In this document: positions 43,533 through 52,268 of the stretch, in pieces
Layout of the letters: each line of letters begins with the position of its first letter
Position numbering within the stretch: position 1 is the stretch's first letter
Source: Ornithomonoglobus_A sp045532455
GTDB lineage: Bacteria > Bacillota > Clostridia > UBA1381
NCBI GenBank assembly: GCA_045532455.1
Contig: JAZSFX010000047.1
Location: 12,980-76,979 of the forward strand
Reading direction: 5' to 3'
DNA length: 64,000 nucleotides
Made by a program: the position numbers and the translations under genes
Notes under the pieces: model-generated
Database searches by the model: none
What the model was told of the DNA's origin: nothing
What the model saw: only the letters and a program-made list of their open reading frames with translations

Positions 43533-45683
43533 ATGGAAGTGTATCAGGTAATTTATACCTCGTGCGAAAATGGACTTATAGATTCCGAGCTTGGTTTAAC
43601 AAGCAAACCCGGACATAAGATATATTCGTGCTCAAGGGAACTAAGTCGTGAAAATCTTGACGAAATAATAAGATTTTCTTCGTACAGACTGCCAAAAAAC
43701 AACACAAGAGAATATTCCGAGGTTGTTGGCGACCCCACAGTTTCTGACGGATTTCCAAAGGTTTTCAGAACAATACGCTTAAGCGATGGCAAGTTGGCGG
43801 CAATTCAATCTGTATTTGCCGGTGTTGACTATCAGGGCTATGAGGGGAACTTTTTTGCTCACGCTTTTGTTTTCGAAGATTATGATAGTGATTTCTTCCC
43901 CGAAAGACTTTACGGCAGTAAGGACTTTAAAAAGTATCTGAGCGCCGAGGAGGCAGAGTGCGAAAATGTTGAATTTTTGCCACAGTGCCAAATGCCGCAC
44001 ATAAGCGAATTCTTTGACGAAAATATATGCACCTTTATAGACGAAAACAAAAATAAAATGTCGCATCTTTTAGCTAATGCAATAAAGGTTTTGTCGGGTG
44101 AAGAATACAATAATCTTTGCATTGTTACAAAGAGTGAAGAAGAAACCGCAAAGTATCTTGTTGCTCTTAAGTATCTTCTTCCGAGAGATATATCCGATAA
44201 TATGGGAATTTCAACATATAATGTATATCTTCCCTCCGACCGTCAGGAAAAGGTTATATTCCACGGTACAATAAGAGGCGAAAACAACATAACTCCCGAG
44301 GCTATCGAATACAGAAAGAATTGTCTGTATATCGAAATGGACAAGTTAAAAGAAGATGAAATACAAGGCTCATTATTGTTGGAGAAATGGACCCCCGAGG
44401 AGCTATACAAGGAATATGGCGAGCTGAGAATACGAACAGTAGAAGGCTTTTTGAATTGGATAGGAACATATGAAGATACTACAAAGGCGGGTATGGGCTC
44501 AAAGCTCCTAAGACTAAGAGCAACTGCGGGCGAAACTGCCTTTATAAAAAGAGCAAACGAAATATACACAGAGCTTTCTGACGAAAAGTATGATGACGTT
44601 CGTTTCGAAATCACAAAAGTTATGTACGATAATATCGACTACTTCCAGAAGCATTTTGCGGACCTCATACAAAACTACATAAAAATAACCATAACAAAGC
44701 TTTGTGAGGGCGAAAGCTACGATTTTAGCGGAGTATTCTCCTCAAAGCTTAACGAGCGCTCACAGGTGGTTGAGCTTAAAAAGCAAATTGGTGCAATAAT
44801 GGAACAGGTTGGTAATACCGAATCAAAAATGAGTGCAAAAAACAAAGTTGTTCTGCTTAGCTTCTTTGCACATATCAAGCATAAATTCGGTGATGAGAGC
44901 TGGAAAGATTTCTTCGGCGGTAACAAGCAGCATTTAACAACATTTGTTGAGATGGGCGCACAGACTCTCTTAACGGGCAGCGGTATAAAACCGTTTGAAA
45001 CACCGTCTGAGTGGACACTTGAGGATATGTGCGAGTTTGTTGCATTCTTAGAGGCCTCAACCGACAATGAACACTTAACCAATATGTGTTTAAAATATAT
45101 ATATTCAACTAACGACGTCGATTGGGCATACTATGGTATAACAAAAACAAAGCACAAAAAAACCGCAAAGGCACAACAAGCCGATATGGAAAAAATCCAC
45201 GCCATGCTCAAGCGTGTGGGATACGAGCCATATAACAACGGAAAATATACCGACTTAGTTACATTTGTTCATAACGATATGGAGCAAAGCGTGTCGCCAA
45301 TACTCATAACAAGAACATTGTTTACATATCATCAATGGTTAAAAACCTATGGCGACCAGGCAAGAGCAAAGGCAAAGGCGATTGAGCTAAGAGAGCTTAT
45401 ACTCGAAATGAAAAAAACTCAGGACTCGCTTTATAACTATATGATACCAAAGCTTGCTCTTGAGATAATAGAGTCAAAGGGCCACTATCACGAAATAATT
45501 ATAAATACCGAAACTATGTACGCAGGTTTCTGGAATTGGTTTTTAATAGGCTTTAACAAATGCAAACGCGACGATGAAAAGGCGCTTACATACACAAGAA
45601 TATATAAAGCAAACAAAGCAAAAATGTCCAGACTTCCCGTAAGGAAGAAATTAAGGGCGGCATTCGGCAACATAGATGACTAA
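43533..45683 (+). CDS. GAP1-N2-domain-like protein (GTPase-associated protein 1 family)
   Basis: 716 residues with no membrane helix, ATG preceded by GGAGG. The N-terminal 160 residues start VYQVIYTSCENGLIDSELGL, then KIYSCSRELSRENLDEIIRF and a DGK-AAIQSVFAGVDYQGYEGNFFAHAFVFE segment; this matches the N-terminal type-2 domain (GAP1-N2) of GTPase-associated protein 1, a family placed by comparative studies next to TRAFAC GTPases in bacterial NTP-dependent conflict systems. The rest is helix-rich, likely the GAP1 middle and C-terminal parts. Assignment is from memory of the motif. No GTPase is seen in the window; upstream is the exporter (41-nt gap), downstream the bitopic protein (40-nt gap). 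Function unknown. Confidence 0.8.
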   Translation: MEVYQVIYTSCENGLIDSELGLTSKPGHKIYSCSRELSRENLDEIIRFSSYRLPKNNTREYSEVVGDPTVSDGFPKVFRTIRLSDGKLAAIQSVFAGVDYQGYEGNFFAHAFVFEDYDSDFFPERLYGSKDFKKYLSAEEAECENVEFLPQCQMPHISEFFDENICTFIDENKNKMSHLLANAIKVLSGEEYNNLCIVTKSEEETAKYLVALKYLLPRDISDNMGISTYNVYLPSDRQEKVIFHGTIRGENNITPEAIEYRKNCLYIEMDKLKEDEIQGSLLLEKWTPEELYKEYGELRIRTVEGFLNWIGTYEDTTKAGMGSKLLRLRATAGETAFIKRANEIYTELSDEKYDDVRFEITKVMYDNIDYFQKHFADLIQNYIKITITKLCEGESYDFSGVFSSKLNERSQVVELKKQIGAIMEQVGNTESKMSAKNKVVLLSFFAHIKHKFGDESWKDFFGGNKQHLTTFVEMGAQTLLTGSGIKPFETPSEWTLEDMCEFVAFLEASTDNEHLTNMCLKYIYSTNDVDWAYYGITKTKHKKTAKAQQADMEKIHAMLKRVGYEPYNNGKYTDLVTFVHNDMEQSVSPILITRTLFTYHQWLKTYGDQARAKAKAIELRELILEMKKTQDSLYNYMIPKLALEIIESKGHYHEIIINTETMYAGFWNWFLIGFNKCKRDDEKALTYTRIYKANKAKMSRLPVRKKLRAAFGNIDD

Positions 45684-45723
45684 GTTTTAATATTGGTAAA
45701 CATAGAAAGGAAGATAAAATAAA

Positions 45724-46527
45724 ATGAATACTTTAAAGAAAAGAATAATAACATTTATGGCTGCTCTGTTTGTTAGTGTAGCTTCTGTATCAGGCGCAAT
45801 CTGCGTTAGTGCGCAATCAACAACACCCGTAACAGGAAACGGTACTGTAACAATCCAACAACCACAGACACAACCACAGACAATCGAGCCTCAGCAAACA
45901 CAAACTGAAGATGATGCACAAGTTCCCGTGCCTACTGCAATAGCAGTTACACAACAAGAAACCGGCGTTGTAGAAATCACACAGGCGCAAAGAGAATCAG
46001 ACAGAAAATACTCATCTAAGGGTTTTGTAGTCCTTTGGTTCTTCTTGGCTATTTTAATAAATCTTGTACTAAGCTTTATGATATCAAACCGTTTCTACAA
46101 AATGGCAAAGAGAGAAAACCACATTCATTCCGAAATAAGAGCGCTAAGACGTGATTTGGAAGAAAAGTTTTTAAATAGCGTAGGCGGCTTTACCGAGATG
46201 GAAACAGACATTACAAACACAAACGAAAACTACAGCACAGATGGCTCAATAGAGATAGCACACTCACAAAAAGAAGCACCAACAAAGGAAAACGACGAAG
46301 TTTTCAGACAATGGGAAAACAAAATGGCAAGAAGAAATGCAAAAACTGTTGTTGGCGATGAGGCACAAGATGCGGCTGATGACGAGGAAGTTATGCCATC
46401 AAGAAGAAAATACAGTCCGTCAAGAGAAGAAATGCCCGTAAGCAATAGTGAGGAAGAAACTAAGGTTGATATAATAAAGAACAAGGCAAAGGGAATAATC
46501 AATAATATTTTCCCGTTTAAAGATTGA
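45724..46527 (+). CDS. Bitopic membrane protein with Q/T/P-rich outer linker and cytoplasmic coiled coil
   Basis: 267 residues. Residues 1-30 look like a cleavable signal peptide (AICVSAQS), followed by about 70 residues rich in Q, T and P. A single helix, residues about 102-123 (VVLWFFLAILINLVLSFMI), is followed by basic NRFYKMAKR, so the C-terminal half is inside. The cytoplasmic part has a short coiled coil (IRALRRDLEEKFL, near 140) and an acidic, disordered stretch with DDEEVM and SEEETK. No family recognised. It follows the GAP1-like gene directly, suggesting a membrane partner for it; this is inference from gene order. Confidence 0.75.
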   Translation: MNTLKKRIITFMAALFVSVASVSGAICVSAQSTTPVTGNGTVTIQQPQTQPQTIEPQQTQTEDDAQVPVPTAIAVTQQETGVVEITQAQRESDRKYSSKGFVVLWFFLAILINLVLSFMISNRFYKMAKRENHIHSEIRALRRDLEEKFLNSVGGFTEMETDITNTNENYSTDGSIEIAHSQKEAPTKENDEVFRQWENKMARRNAKTVVGDEAQDAADDEEVMPSRRKYSPSREEMPVSNSEEETKVDIIKNKAKGIINNIFPFKD

Positions 46528-46722
46528 TATTTTATACCAACAAAAAGAAAAAATATACAAAAAAAGATTAGTTTTGATGTATATTTCAATAAAAATTTAA
46601 GTAAAATATCAGAATTTTTGTTAAAATTGTAGACAAAATAGAAAAAATATGCTATAATGTAATGCGTGTATGAATTTATATTCATATGATACTTGCCTAC
46701 AGTTATAAAGGGAGCAGACCTA
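46528..46722 (+). promoter_or_regulatory. Promoter region of minD-mgsA
   Basis: Contains TAGACA (46630-46635) and TATAAT (46653-46658), 17-nt spacer, 65 nt before the minD start. Upstream 46530-46620 is AT-rich with no gene. Confidence 0.75.
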
Positions 46723-47514
46723 ATGGGGAAGATTATTATAGTTGCTTCGGGCAAGGGTGGTACAGGAAAAACCACAACTGCAGCAAATTTAGGAGCAGCC
46801 CTGTCGATGAGTGGGCATATGGTTGCACTTGTTGATATGGATATTGGTTTAAGAAATCTTGATATTGCGTTGGGATTAGAAAGCGCTATTGTTTACGACG
46901 CACTTGATGCGGTTGAGGAGAGATGCTCATTTGAAGATGTTCTTATAAAGCATTCAAAATACGAAAATCTGTATTTTATAGCCGCACCTCAAACTCGTAA
47001 TATCACAGATGTTGATACACAAAAGCTTACAGAATTCTGGGAACGTATAGAGGGCAGATTTGATTATTGCTTAATAGACGCTCCTGCAGGAATTGTCGGC
47101 GGCGGCTTTGACTATGCCCTTAAAGGTGCCAAGAGCGCCATTATTGTAACTCTTGCAGAGCTTAGCGCACTAAGAGATGCCGACAGGGCAATATCTGTTA
47201 TTGAGGACAATGGTATAGAAGAAATAAAACTTGTTGTTAACCGTATACGTCCCGAGATGATAGATAAAGGAATAATGATGAACGTAGATGAGTGTATGGA
47301 TATACTTTCTATACCTATGCTTGGTATAGTGCCCGAGGACGAGGAGCTTGTTTTGGGGGCACTCACGAGTACGTTAGCCATAGAGAACGAAAAATCTATG
47401 GCAGGAAAAGCATACCTTAATATTGCAAAACGTATTTGCGGTGAGAGTATACCAATACTTAAGATGGAAAAACAGCAACCGTTGTATAAAAGGTTGTTTA
47501 CAAGGCGTAGATAG
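46723..47514 (+). CDS. minD: Septum site-determining protein MinD
   Basis: 263 residues from the ATG at 46723, with AAAGGGAG at 8 nt. The deviant Walker A SGKGGTGKTTT contains K11 and K16, typical of the MinD/ParA ATPases. VDMDIGLRNLDIALG and CLIDAPAGIVGGG are the switch and Walker B regions. The C-terminus PLYKRLFTRRR forms the amphipathic, basic membrane-binding helix of MinD. The ATPase cycles on and off the membrane and places the division site with MinC. Neither minC nor minE is present in this window; mgsA follows by 25 nt. Confidence 0.93.
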   Translation: MGKIIIVASGKGGTGKTTTAANLGAALSMSGHMVALVDMDIGLRNLDIALGLESAIVYDALDAVEERCSFEDVLIKHSKYENLYFIAAPQTRNITDVDTQKLTEFWERIEGRFDYCLIDAPAGIVGGGFDYALKGAKSAIIVTLAELSALRDADRAISVIEDNGIEEIKLVVNRIRPEMIDKGIMMNVDECMDILSIPMLGIVPEDEELVLGALTSTLAIENEKSMAGKAYLNIAKRICGESIPILKMEKQQPLYKRLFTRRR

Positions 47515-47539
47515 CGCCACAAGAGAGGAGGAAAAATTT

Positions 47540-47944
47540 GTGAATATCGCATTAATCGCACACGACAAAAAGAAAGAGCTTATGGTAGAGTTCTGCATTG
47601 CTTATAAGGGTATATTGGAAGCTCATACACTATATGCGACAGGAACAACAGGAAAACAAATACAGGAGAATACGGGACTTAACGTATACAGATTTCTTTC
47701 GGGACCGCAAGGAGGCGACCAACAGATTGGCGCACGTATTGCGTATAACGAAATTGACTTGGTTCTGTTTTTCAGAGACCCATTAAATGCCGAAAGCTAC
47801 GAGCCTGATGTGTTTTCACTGTTAAGACTTTGTGATATGCACAACATTCCTATAGCAACAAACTCTGCTACTGCTGAGGTACTTATACACGGTTTAGAGC
47901 GCGGTGATTTGGATTGGCGAGATATTGTTAATCCTAAAAATTAA
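47540..47944 (+). CDS. mgsA: Methylglyoxal synthase
   Basis: 134 residues from the GTG at 47540, with GAGGAGG 8 nt upstream. It converts dihydroxyacetone phosphate to methylglyoxal and phosphate, a bypass under phosphate limitation or sugar overload. NIALIAHDKKK (active-site aspartate and histidine in HDxKK), LYATGTTGKQIQE, LSGPQGGDQQIGARIA and IPIATNSATAEVLI are all present. In related Clostridia mgsA often follows minD and rodA in the mre-min cluster, so this pair may be the remnant of it. Confidence 0.97.
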   Translation: MNIALIAHDKKKELMVEFCIAYKGILEAHTLYATGTTGKQIQENTGLNVYRFLSGPQGGDQQIGARIAYNEIDLVLFFRDPLNAESYEPDVFSLLRLCDMHNIPIATNSATAEVLIHGLERGDLDWRDIVNPKN

Positions 47945-47973
47945 TATATAATTTAAGAAAAGAGGTACATACA

Positions 47974-49011
47974 ATGAAATTAGTTAAAAGAGCGGTTGCA
48001 TGCATTGGCATTTTGTCGATGTTGGCATCAACAACAGTAATGGCTGCAAACTTTACAGATATGCCTGAGGGACAAATGGGCATAGCTATTGAAAACGCTA
48101 TCGGAAATGGTCTTATAAACGGATTTGAAGATAATACCGTAAGACCAAACGAAAATATTACAAGAGCGCAAATGGCTACAATTATCACAAGAGCTTTTGG
48201 TGTTGTTGATAATGCTGAAAGTTCATTTGGCGATGTAAAAGACGATGCATGGTATAAAGATGCAGTAGAAAAGTCAGTTTATATGGGTGCATTCAAGGGT
48301 GATGACAAGGGTAACTTTAACCCCGAAAATAATATCACTTTCCAGGAAACATATACAGTTCTTGCAAGAGTATTCCAATACGAGCCAAGAAAGGTAAAAG
48401 TTAACGGAGAAGAAAAGAATATCCCTGGGGTTAATGCCGACGCACTAAATAAATTTGCCGATGCAGCAGAGGTGGCTGATTGGGCAAAAGACTACACACT
48501 TGCAATAGTAGACAGAGGCGGATACACAGGCTTTGACGGTAAACTAAAGCCGACAGAGTATATCACAAGAGGAGAATTTGCAATGTTGATGGACGAGCTT
48601 GTAAGCTTGTACATAGATGAAGAGGGCACATACACAAACGGTTTTGGTAACGGAGCAGTTGTTGTTCGCTCAGGTAATGTTACAGTAGACGGTATAAAGA
48701 CTGCTAAAAACATTGTTATCGGCTATGGTGCAGAAGAAGCTGTTACATTAAAGAACATTGAATCATCAGGAACAGTTGTTGTTCTTGGCGGCCGCGACCG
48801 TACACCTGTTGAAGTTGAAAGAGACGGTAAAAAGGTATTAAGACCCGATGAAGCGATTGTAAGCATTCAAGGTCATCTGTATGATATAAGAACACTTTCA
48901 CCATATACACTATTCAGTGTTTCATGGACAAACGAAAATCCGTCAGAAGAAGTATTTATAAAAATATATGAAGACACTTCAGTAGTAGACTTTGGTGTAA
49001 CTCAGATGTAA
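47974..49011 (+). CDS. SLH-domain surface protein
   Basis: 345 residues with a signal peptide (residues 1-25, ending VMA-AN). Three SLH motifs span about 27-200: FTDMPEGQMGIAIENAIGNGLINGFEDN with ITRAQMATIITRAF, then FGDVKDDAWYKDAVEKSVYMGAFKG, and a third FADAAEVADWAKDYTLAIVDRGGYTG with ITRGEFAMLM. They bind pyruvylated secondary wall polymer. Residues 215-345 form a separate beta-rich domain (NGAVVVRSGNVTVDGIKTAKNIVIG) that I do not recognise; it resembles a right-handed beta-helix turn pattern. Likely a structural S-layer-associated protein. AAGAGG precedes the ATG, and a strong terminator follows. Confidence 0.88.
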   Translation: MKLVKRAVACIGILSMLASTTVMAANFTDMPEGQMGIAIENAIGNGLINGFEDNTVRPNENITRAQMATIITRAFGVVDNAESSFGDVKDDAWYKDAVEKSVYMGAFKGDDKGNFNPENNITFQETYTVLARVFQYEPRKVKVNGEEKNIPGVNADALNKFADAAEVADWAKDYTLAIVDRGGYTGFDGKLKPTEYITRGEFAMLMDELVSLYIDEEGTYTNGFGNGAVVVRSGNVTVDGIKTAKNIVIGYGAEEAVTLKNIESSGTVVVLGGRDRTPVEVERDGKKVLRPDEAIVSIQGHLYDIRTLSPYTLFSVSWTNENPSEEVFIKIYEDTSVVDFGVTQM

Positions 49012-49016
49012 TTACA

Positions 49017-49052
49017 AAACAATCCCGTAATTTAATACGGGATTGTTTTTTA
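49017..49052. terminator. Terminator of the SLH gene
   Basis: AACAATCCCGTA pairs with TACGGGATTGTT, followed by TTTT on the plus strand. Confidence 0.9.
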
Positions 49053-49063
49053 GTACAAGAATT

Positions 49064-49093
49064 AAAAAGCACACCGCAAATGCGGTGTGCTTT
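49064..49093 (-). terminator. Terminator of gyrA-ppiB
   Basis: AAAGCACACCGCA pairs with TGCGGTGTGCTTT; the minus strand continues with T residues. It lies just past the ppiB stop. Confidence 0.88.
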
Positions 49094-49100
49094 AACTTTC

Positions 49101-49583
49101 CTATACCAATTTGATTGTTTTTATAACCTGTGGGTCAAGAGGTTTATCCTGAAAATCGGTATCACATTCTGCAATAGCGTCTACAATATCCATACCGTCG
49201 GTAACTTTACCGAATGCCGCATACTGTCCGTCAAGGTGCGGTGCATCCTTGTGCATAATAAAGAATTGACTCGATGCACTGTTTGGGAACATTGTTCTTG
49301 CCATAGAAAGCACTCCTCGTTCGTGCTTTAGTGGATTTGTAACACCGTTTGAGTTGAATTCACCCTTTATGCTTTCTGCCTCTTTGTGTTCACCGTCTAC
49401 CGTAAAGCCACCGCCCTGAATCATAAATCCATATATAACACGGTGGAAAATAAGTCCTGCAAAGAAATCCTCCTTTATAAGCTTTACAAAGTTTTCTACT
49501 GTAAGTGGAGCAGTTTCGGGGTACAATTCAGCTTTTATTACTCCACCGTTTTCCATTTCTATTTCGATATTAATGTTTGTCAT
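49101..49583 (-). CDS. ppiB: Peptidyl-prolyl cis-trans isomerase, cyclophilin type
   Basis: 160 residues, soluble, no signal peptide. Cyclophilin fold: APLTVENFVKLIKEDFFAGLIFHRVIYGFMIQGG, then ERGVLSMARTMFPNSASSQFFIM and HLDGQYAAFGKVTDGMDIVDAI. The active-site FHRV and QGG are intact. It lies 30 nt after gyrA on the same strand, so it is probably co-transcribed. Role: folding of cytoplasmic proteins. Confidence 0.95.
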   Translation of the reverse strand: MTNINIEIEMENGGVIKAELYPETAPLTVENFVKLIKEDFFAGLIFHRVIYGFMIQGGGFTVDGEHKEAESIKGEFNSNGVTNPLKHERGVLSMARTMFPNSASSQFFIMHKDAPHLDGQYAAFGKVTDGMDIVDAIAECDTDFQDKPLDPQVIKTIKLV

Positions 49584-49613
49584 AATAAATACTTATATCC
49601 TTTCTGTGTTTTA

Positions 49614-52178
49614 TTATTCCTCCATGTCGTCGTCATCTTCGTCATCTATATCTTCTTCTATTGGTTCTTCGATGTCTGTATCTTCTTCTTCGACTTCTTC
49701 AGGAGCAACTGTTTCTTCTTCGTCATCACGCTCGGTTATAGCAAGGCTTGCAATATTAACGCCCTCTGCAAGACGCATAACTCTCACGCCTTGTGTATAT
49801 CTTCCGAGTGTGCTTATTTCATCTGCGTGCATACGTATGATTATACCTGCCGATGTCATAATCATAATATCATTTTCGTCAGTTACAACTCTAAGACCTG
49901 CAAGCTTACCTGTCTTTTCGGTTAAGCGATAGGTGTAAATACCCTTGCCGCCTCTTGATTGGAGTCGGTATTCGTTAAAGTCTACCTTTTTACCGTAGCC
50001 ATTTTCAGTAACAAGGAATATCTTAGAGTCATAATCAACAATACAAGCGCCTACAACGTAATCGCCCTCACGAAGTCTTATTGCTCTTACACCTCGTGTT
50101 GTTCTTCCCATTGAACGCACCTTAGCCTCTGAGAACTTAACGGCCATACCGTTGTGAGTTGCAACAAGCAACTCTTTTTCGCCGTCTGTTCTGTATACAC
50201 CAATAAGCTCGTCGCCATCATTTAGCTCAATCGCTCTTAGACCGTTTGTTCTTATTCTTGAGTAGTCCATAATATCAGTTTTCTTGATAAGACCTTTTCG
50301 TGTTACAAAGGTTAAGAAGTCGCCATCTTCAAAATTGCGGATAGGAATCATAGCACTGATTTTTTCATCATTGTCAAGCGGAAGCAGATTTACAATAGCC
50401 ATACCCTTTGCCTGACGTGTAGCCTCAGGAATCTGGTAACCCTTTAGCTTGTACACAATTCCCTTTGTTGTAAAGAACAATACATTGTCGTGAGTTGATG
50501 CAGCAAATATATGCTCAACAAAGTCCTCCTCACGTGTTGCCATGGCGGTAATGCCTCTGCCACCTCTCTTTTGAGATTTGTACGCAGTAACGGGCATACG
50601 CTTTACGTAACCGTTGTGAGTAAGTGTGATAATTCCGTCTTCTTCGTCAATTAACGATTCGTCGTCAATATCATTGAACACTGCTTCGATATGTGTTCTT
50701 CTGCTATCGCCGAATTTGTTCTTGATTTCTGACAGGTCTTCTTTTATTATATCCATTACTCTCGACTTGTTTGCAAGAATATCTTCAAACTCGGTAATTT
50801 TTGCACAAAGCTCTGCATATTCGTTTTCAATCTTTTCGCGTTCCATACCCGAAAGACGTCCCAACTGCATTTGTACAATAGCAGTTGCCTGCTCCTCGGA
50901 AAGTTCAAAACGCTCTATCAAAGCTTCTTTAGCCTCAGCAATACCTGCCGATGCTCTTATAATTTTTATAACCTCATCAATGTTATCTATTACTAACTTG
51001 TAACCCTCTAATATGTGAGCTCTCTCGCGTGCCTTGGTTAAATCATACGTGGTACGACGTCTTATTACGTCCTCCTGATGTGCAATATAGTAATCGAGCA
51101 TTTCGCGTAGATTTAAAACCTTTGGCACTTTATCTACAAGTGCAAGCATAATAACACCAAATGTATCCTGCATTTGAGTGAATTTATACAGATTATTTAA
51201 TACAACATTCGCATTTGCATCGCGCTTTAATTCGATAACAAGACGGATATCTTGAGAGGATTCATCGCGTGCCGTGCTTACGCCCTCAAGCTTTCCGCTG
51301 CTTGCAAGCTCGCATATATGCTTTTCGAGCTTAGCCTTGTTCACCTGATATGGAATTTCGGTAACTATTATTCTGTTTTTGCCCTTTGAGTCCTCTTCAA
51401 TTTCTGCCTTTGCGCGCATTATAAGGTGTCCCTTACCCGTCATATAGGCTTGTCTTATACCCGATTTACCCATTATAACTCCGCCTGTAGGGAAGTCAGG
51501 ACCCGGGATATATTCCATAAGCTCCTCGATGGATATTAACGGGTCGTCTATAACTGCAATAATACCGTCAATTACTTCGGTTAGGTTATGCGGAGGAATG
51601 TTTGTAGCCATACCAACTGCTATACCCGAGCTTCCGTTTACCAAAAGGTTTGGAAAACGTGATGGCAAAACGTCGGGCTCTTTTAATTTATCGTCGAAGT
51701 TTGGTACAAAATCAACAGTATCCTTTTCGATATCTCTTAGCATTGCCGCACTGAGCTTTGACATTTTTGCCTCAGTATAACGGTATGCAGCAGCGGGGTC
51801 TCCGTCTATTGAGCCGAAGTTACCCTTACCTTGTACAAGAGGGTATCTCAGCGAGAAATCCTGAGCAAGACGTACCATTGCATCGTAAACAGACGAGTCG
51901 CCATGAGGGTGATATTTACCCAGAACGTCGCCGACGGTTGATGCCGATTTTCTGAAATCGTTTTCGTATAAAAGATTTGAATCGTACATATCGTACATAA
52001 TACGTCTGTGAACGGGCTTTAAACCGTCTCTGACGTCAGGCAGTGCACGACTCACGATAACGCTCATTGCGTAGTCGATATACGATTTTTTCATTTCGTT
52101 ATTGAGGTCTACCGTAACTATATTTTGATTTTCGATAGCTTCCATATCGAGTGTAAGCTCTTTGGATTTCTTTGCCAT
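49614..52178 (-). CDS. gyrA: DNA gyrase subunit A
   Basis: About 854 residues from the ATG at 52178, which has GGAGG 5 nt upstream; an ATG four codons earlier lies inside the ribosome site and is unlikely. GyrA breaks and rejoins DNA for negative supercoiling. The quinolone region GKYHPHGDSSVYD (about residue 92) keeps serine and aspartate at the resistance positions, so no resistance change is visible. The catalytic tyrosine is in AAAYRYTE near residue 132. The C-terminal blades include RGGRGITAM, MGRTTRGVRAIRL and SRGGKGIYTY (the GyrA-box region). The last 40 residues are an acidic tail. gyrB is not in the window. Confidence 0.98.
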   Translation of the reverse strand: MAKKSKELTLDMEAIENQNIVTVDLNNEMKKSYIDYAMSVIVSRALPDVRDGLKPVHRRIMYDMYDSNLLYENDFRKSASTVGDVLGKYHPHGDSSVYDAMVRLAQDFSLRYPLVQGKGNFGSIDGDPAAAYRYTEAKMSKLSAAMLRDIEKDTVDFVPNFDDKLKEPDVLPSRFPNLLVNGSSGIAVGMATNIPPHNLTEVIDGIIAVIDDPLISIEELMEYIPGPDFPTGGVIMGKSGIRQAYMTGKGHLIMRAKAEIEEDSKGKNRIIVTEIPYQVNKAKLEKHICELASSGKLEGVSTARDESSQDIRLVIELKRDANANVVLNNLYKFTQMQDTFGVIMLALVDKVPKVLNLREMLDYYIAHQEDVIRRRTTYDLTKARERAHILEGYKLVIDNIDEVIKIIRASAGIAEAKEALIERFELSEEQATAIVQMQLGRLSGMEREKIENEYAELCAKITEFEDILANKSRVMDIIKEDLSEIKNKFGDSRRTHIEAVFNDIDDESLIDEEDGIITLTHNGYVKRMPVTAYKSQKRGGRGITAMATREEDFVEHIFAASTHDNVLFFTTKGIVYKLKGYQIPEATRQAKGMAIVNLLPLDNDEKISAMIPIRNFEDGDFLTFVTRKGLIKKTDIMDYSRIRTNGLRAIELNDGDELIGVYRTDGEKELLVATHNGMAVKFSEAKVRSMGRTTRGVRAIRLREGDYVVGACIVDYDSKIFLVTENGYGKKVDFNEYRLQSRGGKGIYTYRLTEKTGKLAGLRVVTDENDIMIMTSAGIIIRMHADEISTLGRYTQGVRVMRLAEGVNIASLAITERDDEEETVAPEEVEEEDTDIEEPIEEDIDDEDDDDMEE

Positions 52179-52225
52179 AATTTCCTCCATTTATCCTCAA
52201 AAATTTTCCTTGAGTTATATAAATA

Positions 52226-52254
52226 ATTATACCATAAATTAGTTAAAAATGCAA
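52226..52254 (-). promoter_or_regulatory. Promoter of gyrA-ppiB
   Basis: TTGCAT (52249-52254) and TATAAT (52226-52231) on the minus strand, 17-nt spacer, with a leader of about 40 nt before the gyrA start. Confidence 0.85.
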
Positions 52255-52268
52255 GTAAAAACCTTGAT

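Noticed and set aside
43533..46527. Toxin-antitoxin or restriction-type defence system around the GAP1-like gene
   Set aside because: No nuclease, methylase or small toxin-like protein accompanies it; the neighbours are an exporter, a protease and a membrane protein.
51860..51930. Quinolone-resistance changes in gyrA
   Set aside because: GDSSVYD retains the serine and aspartate of susceptible enzymes.
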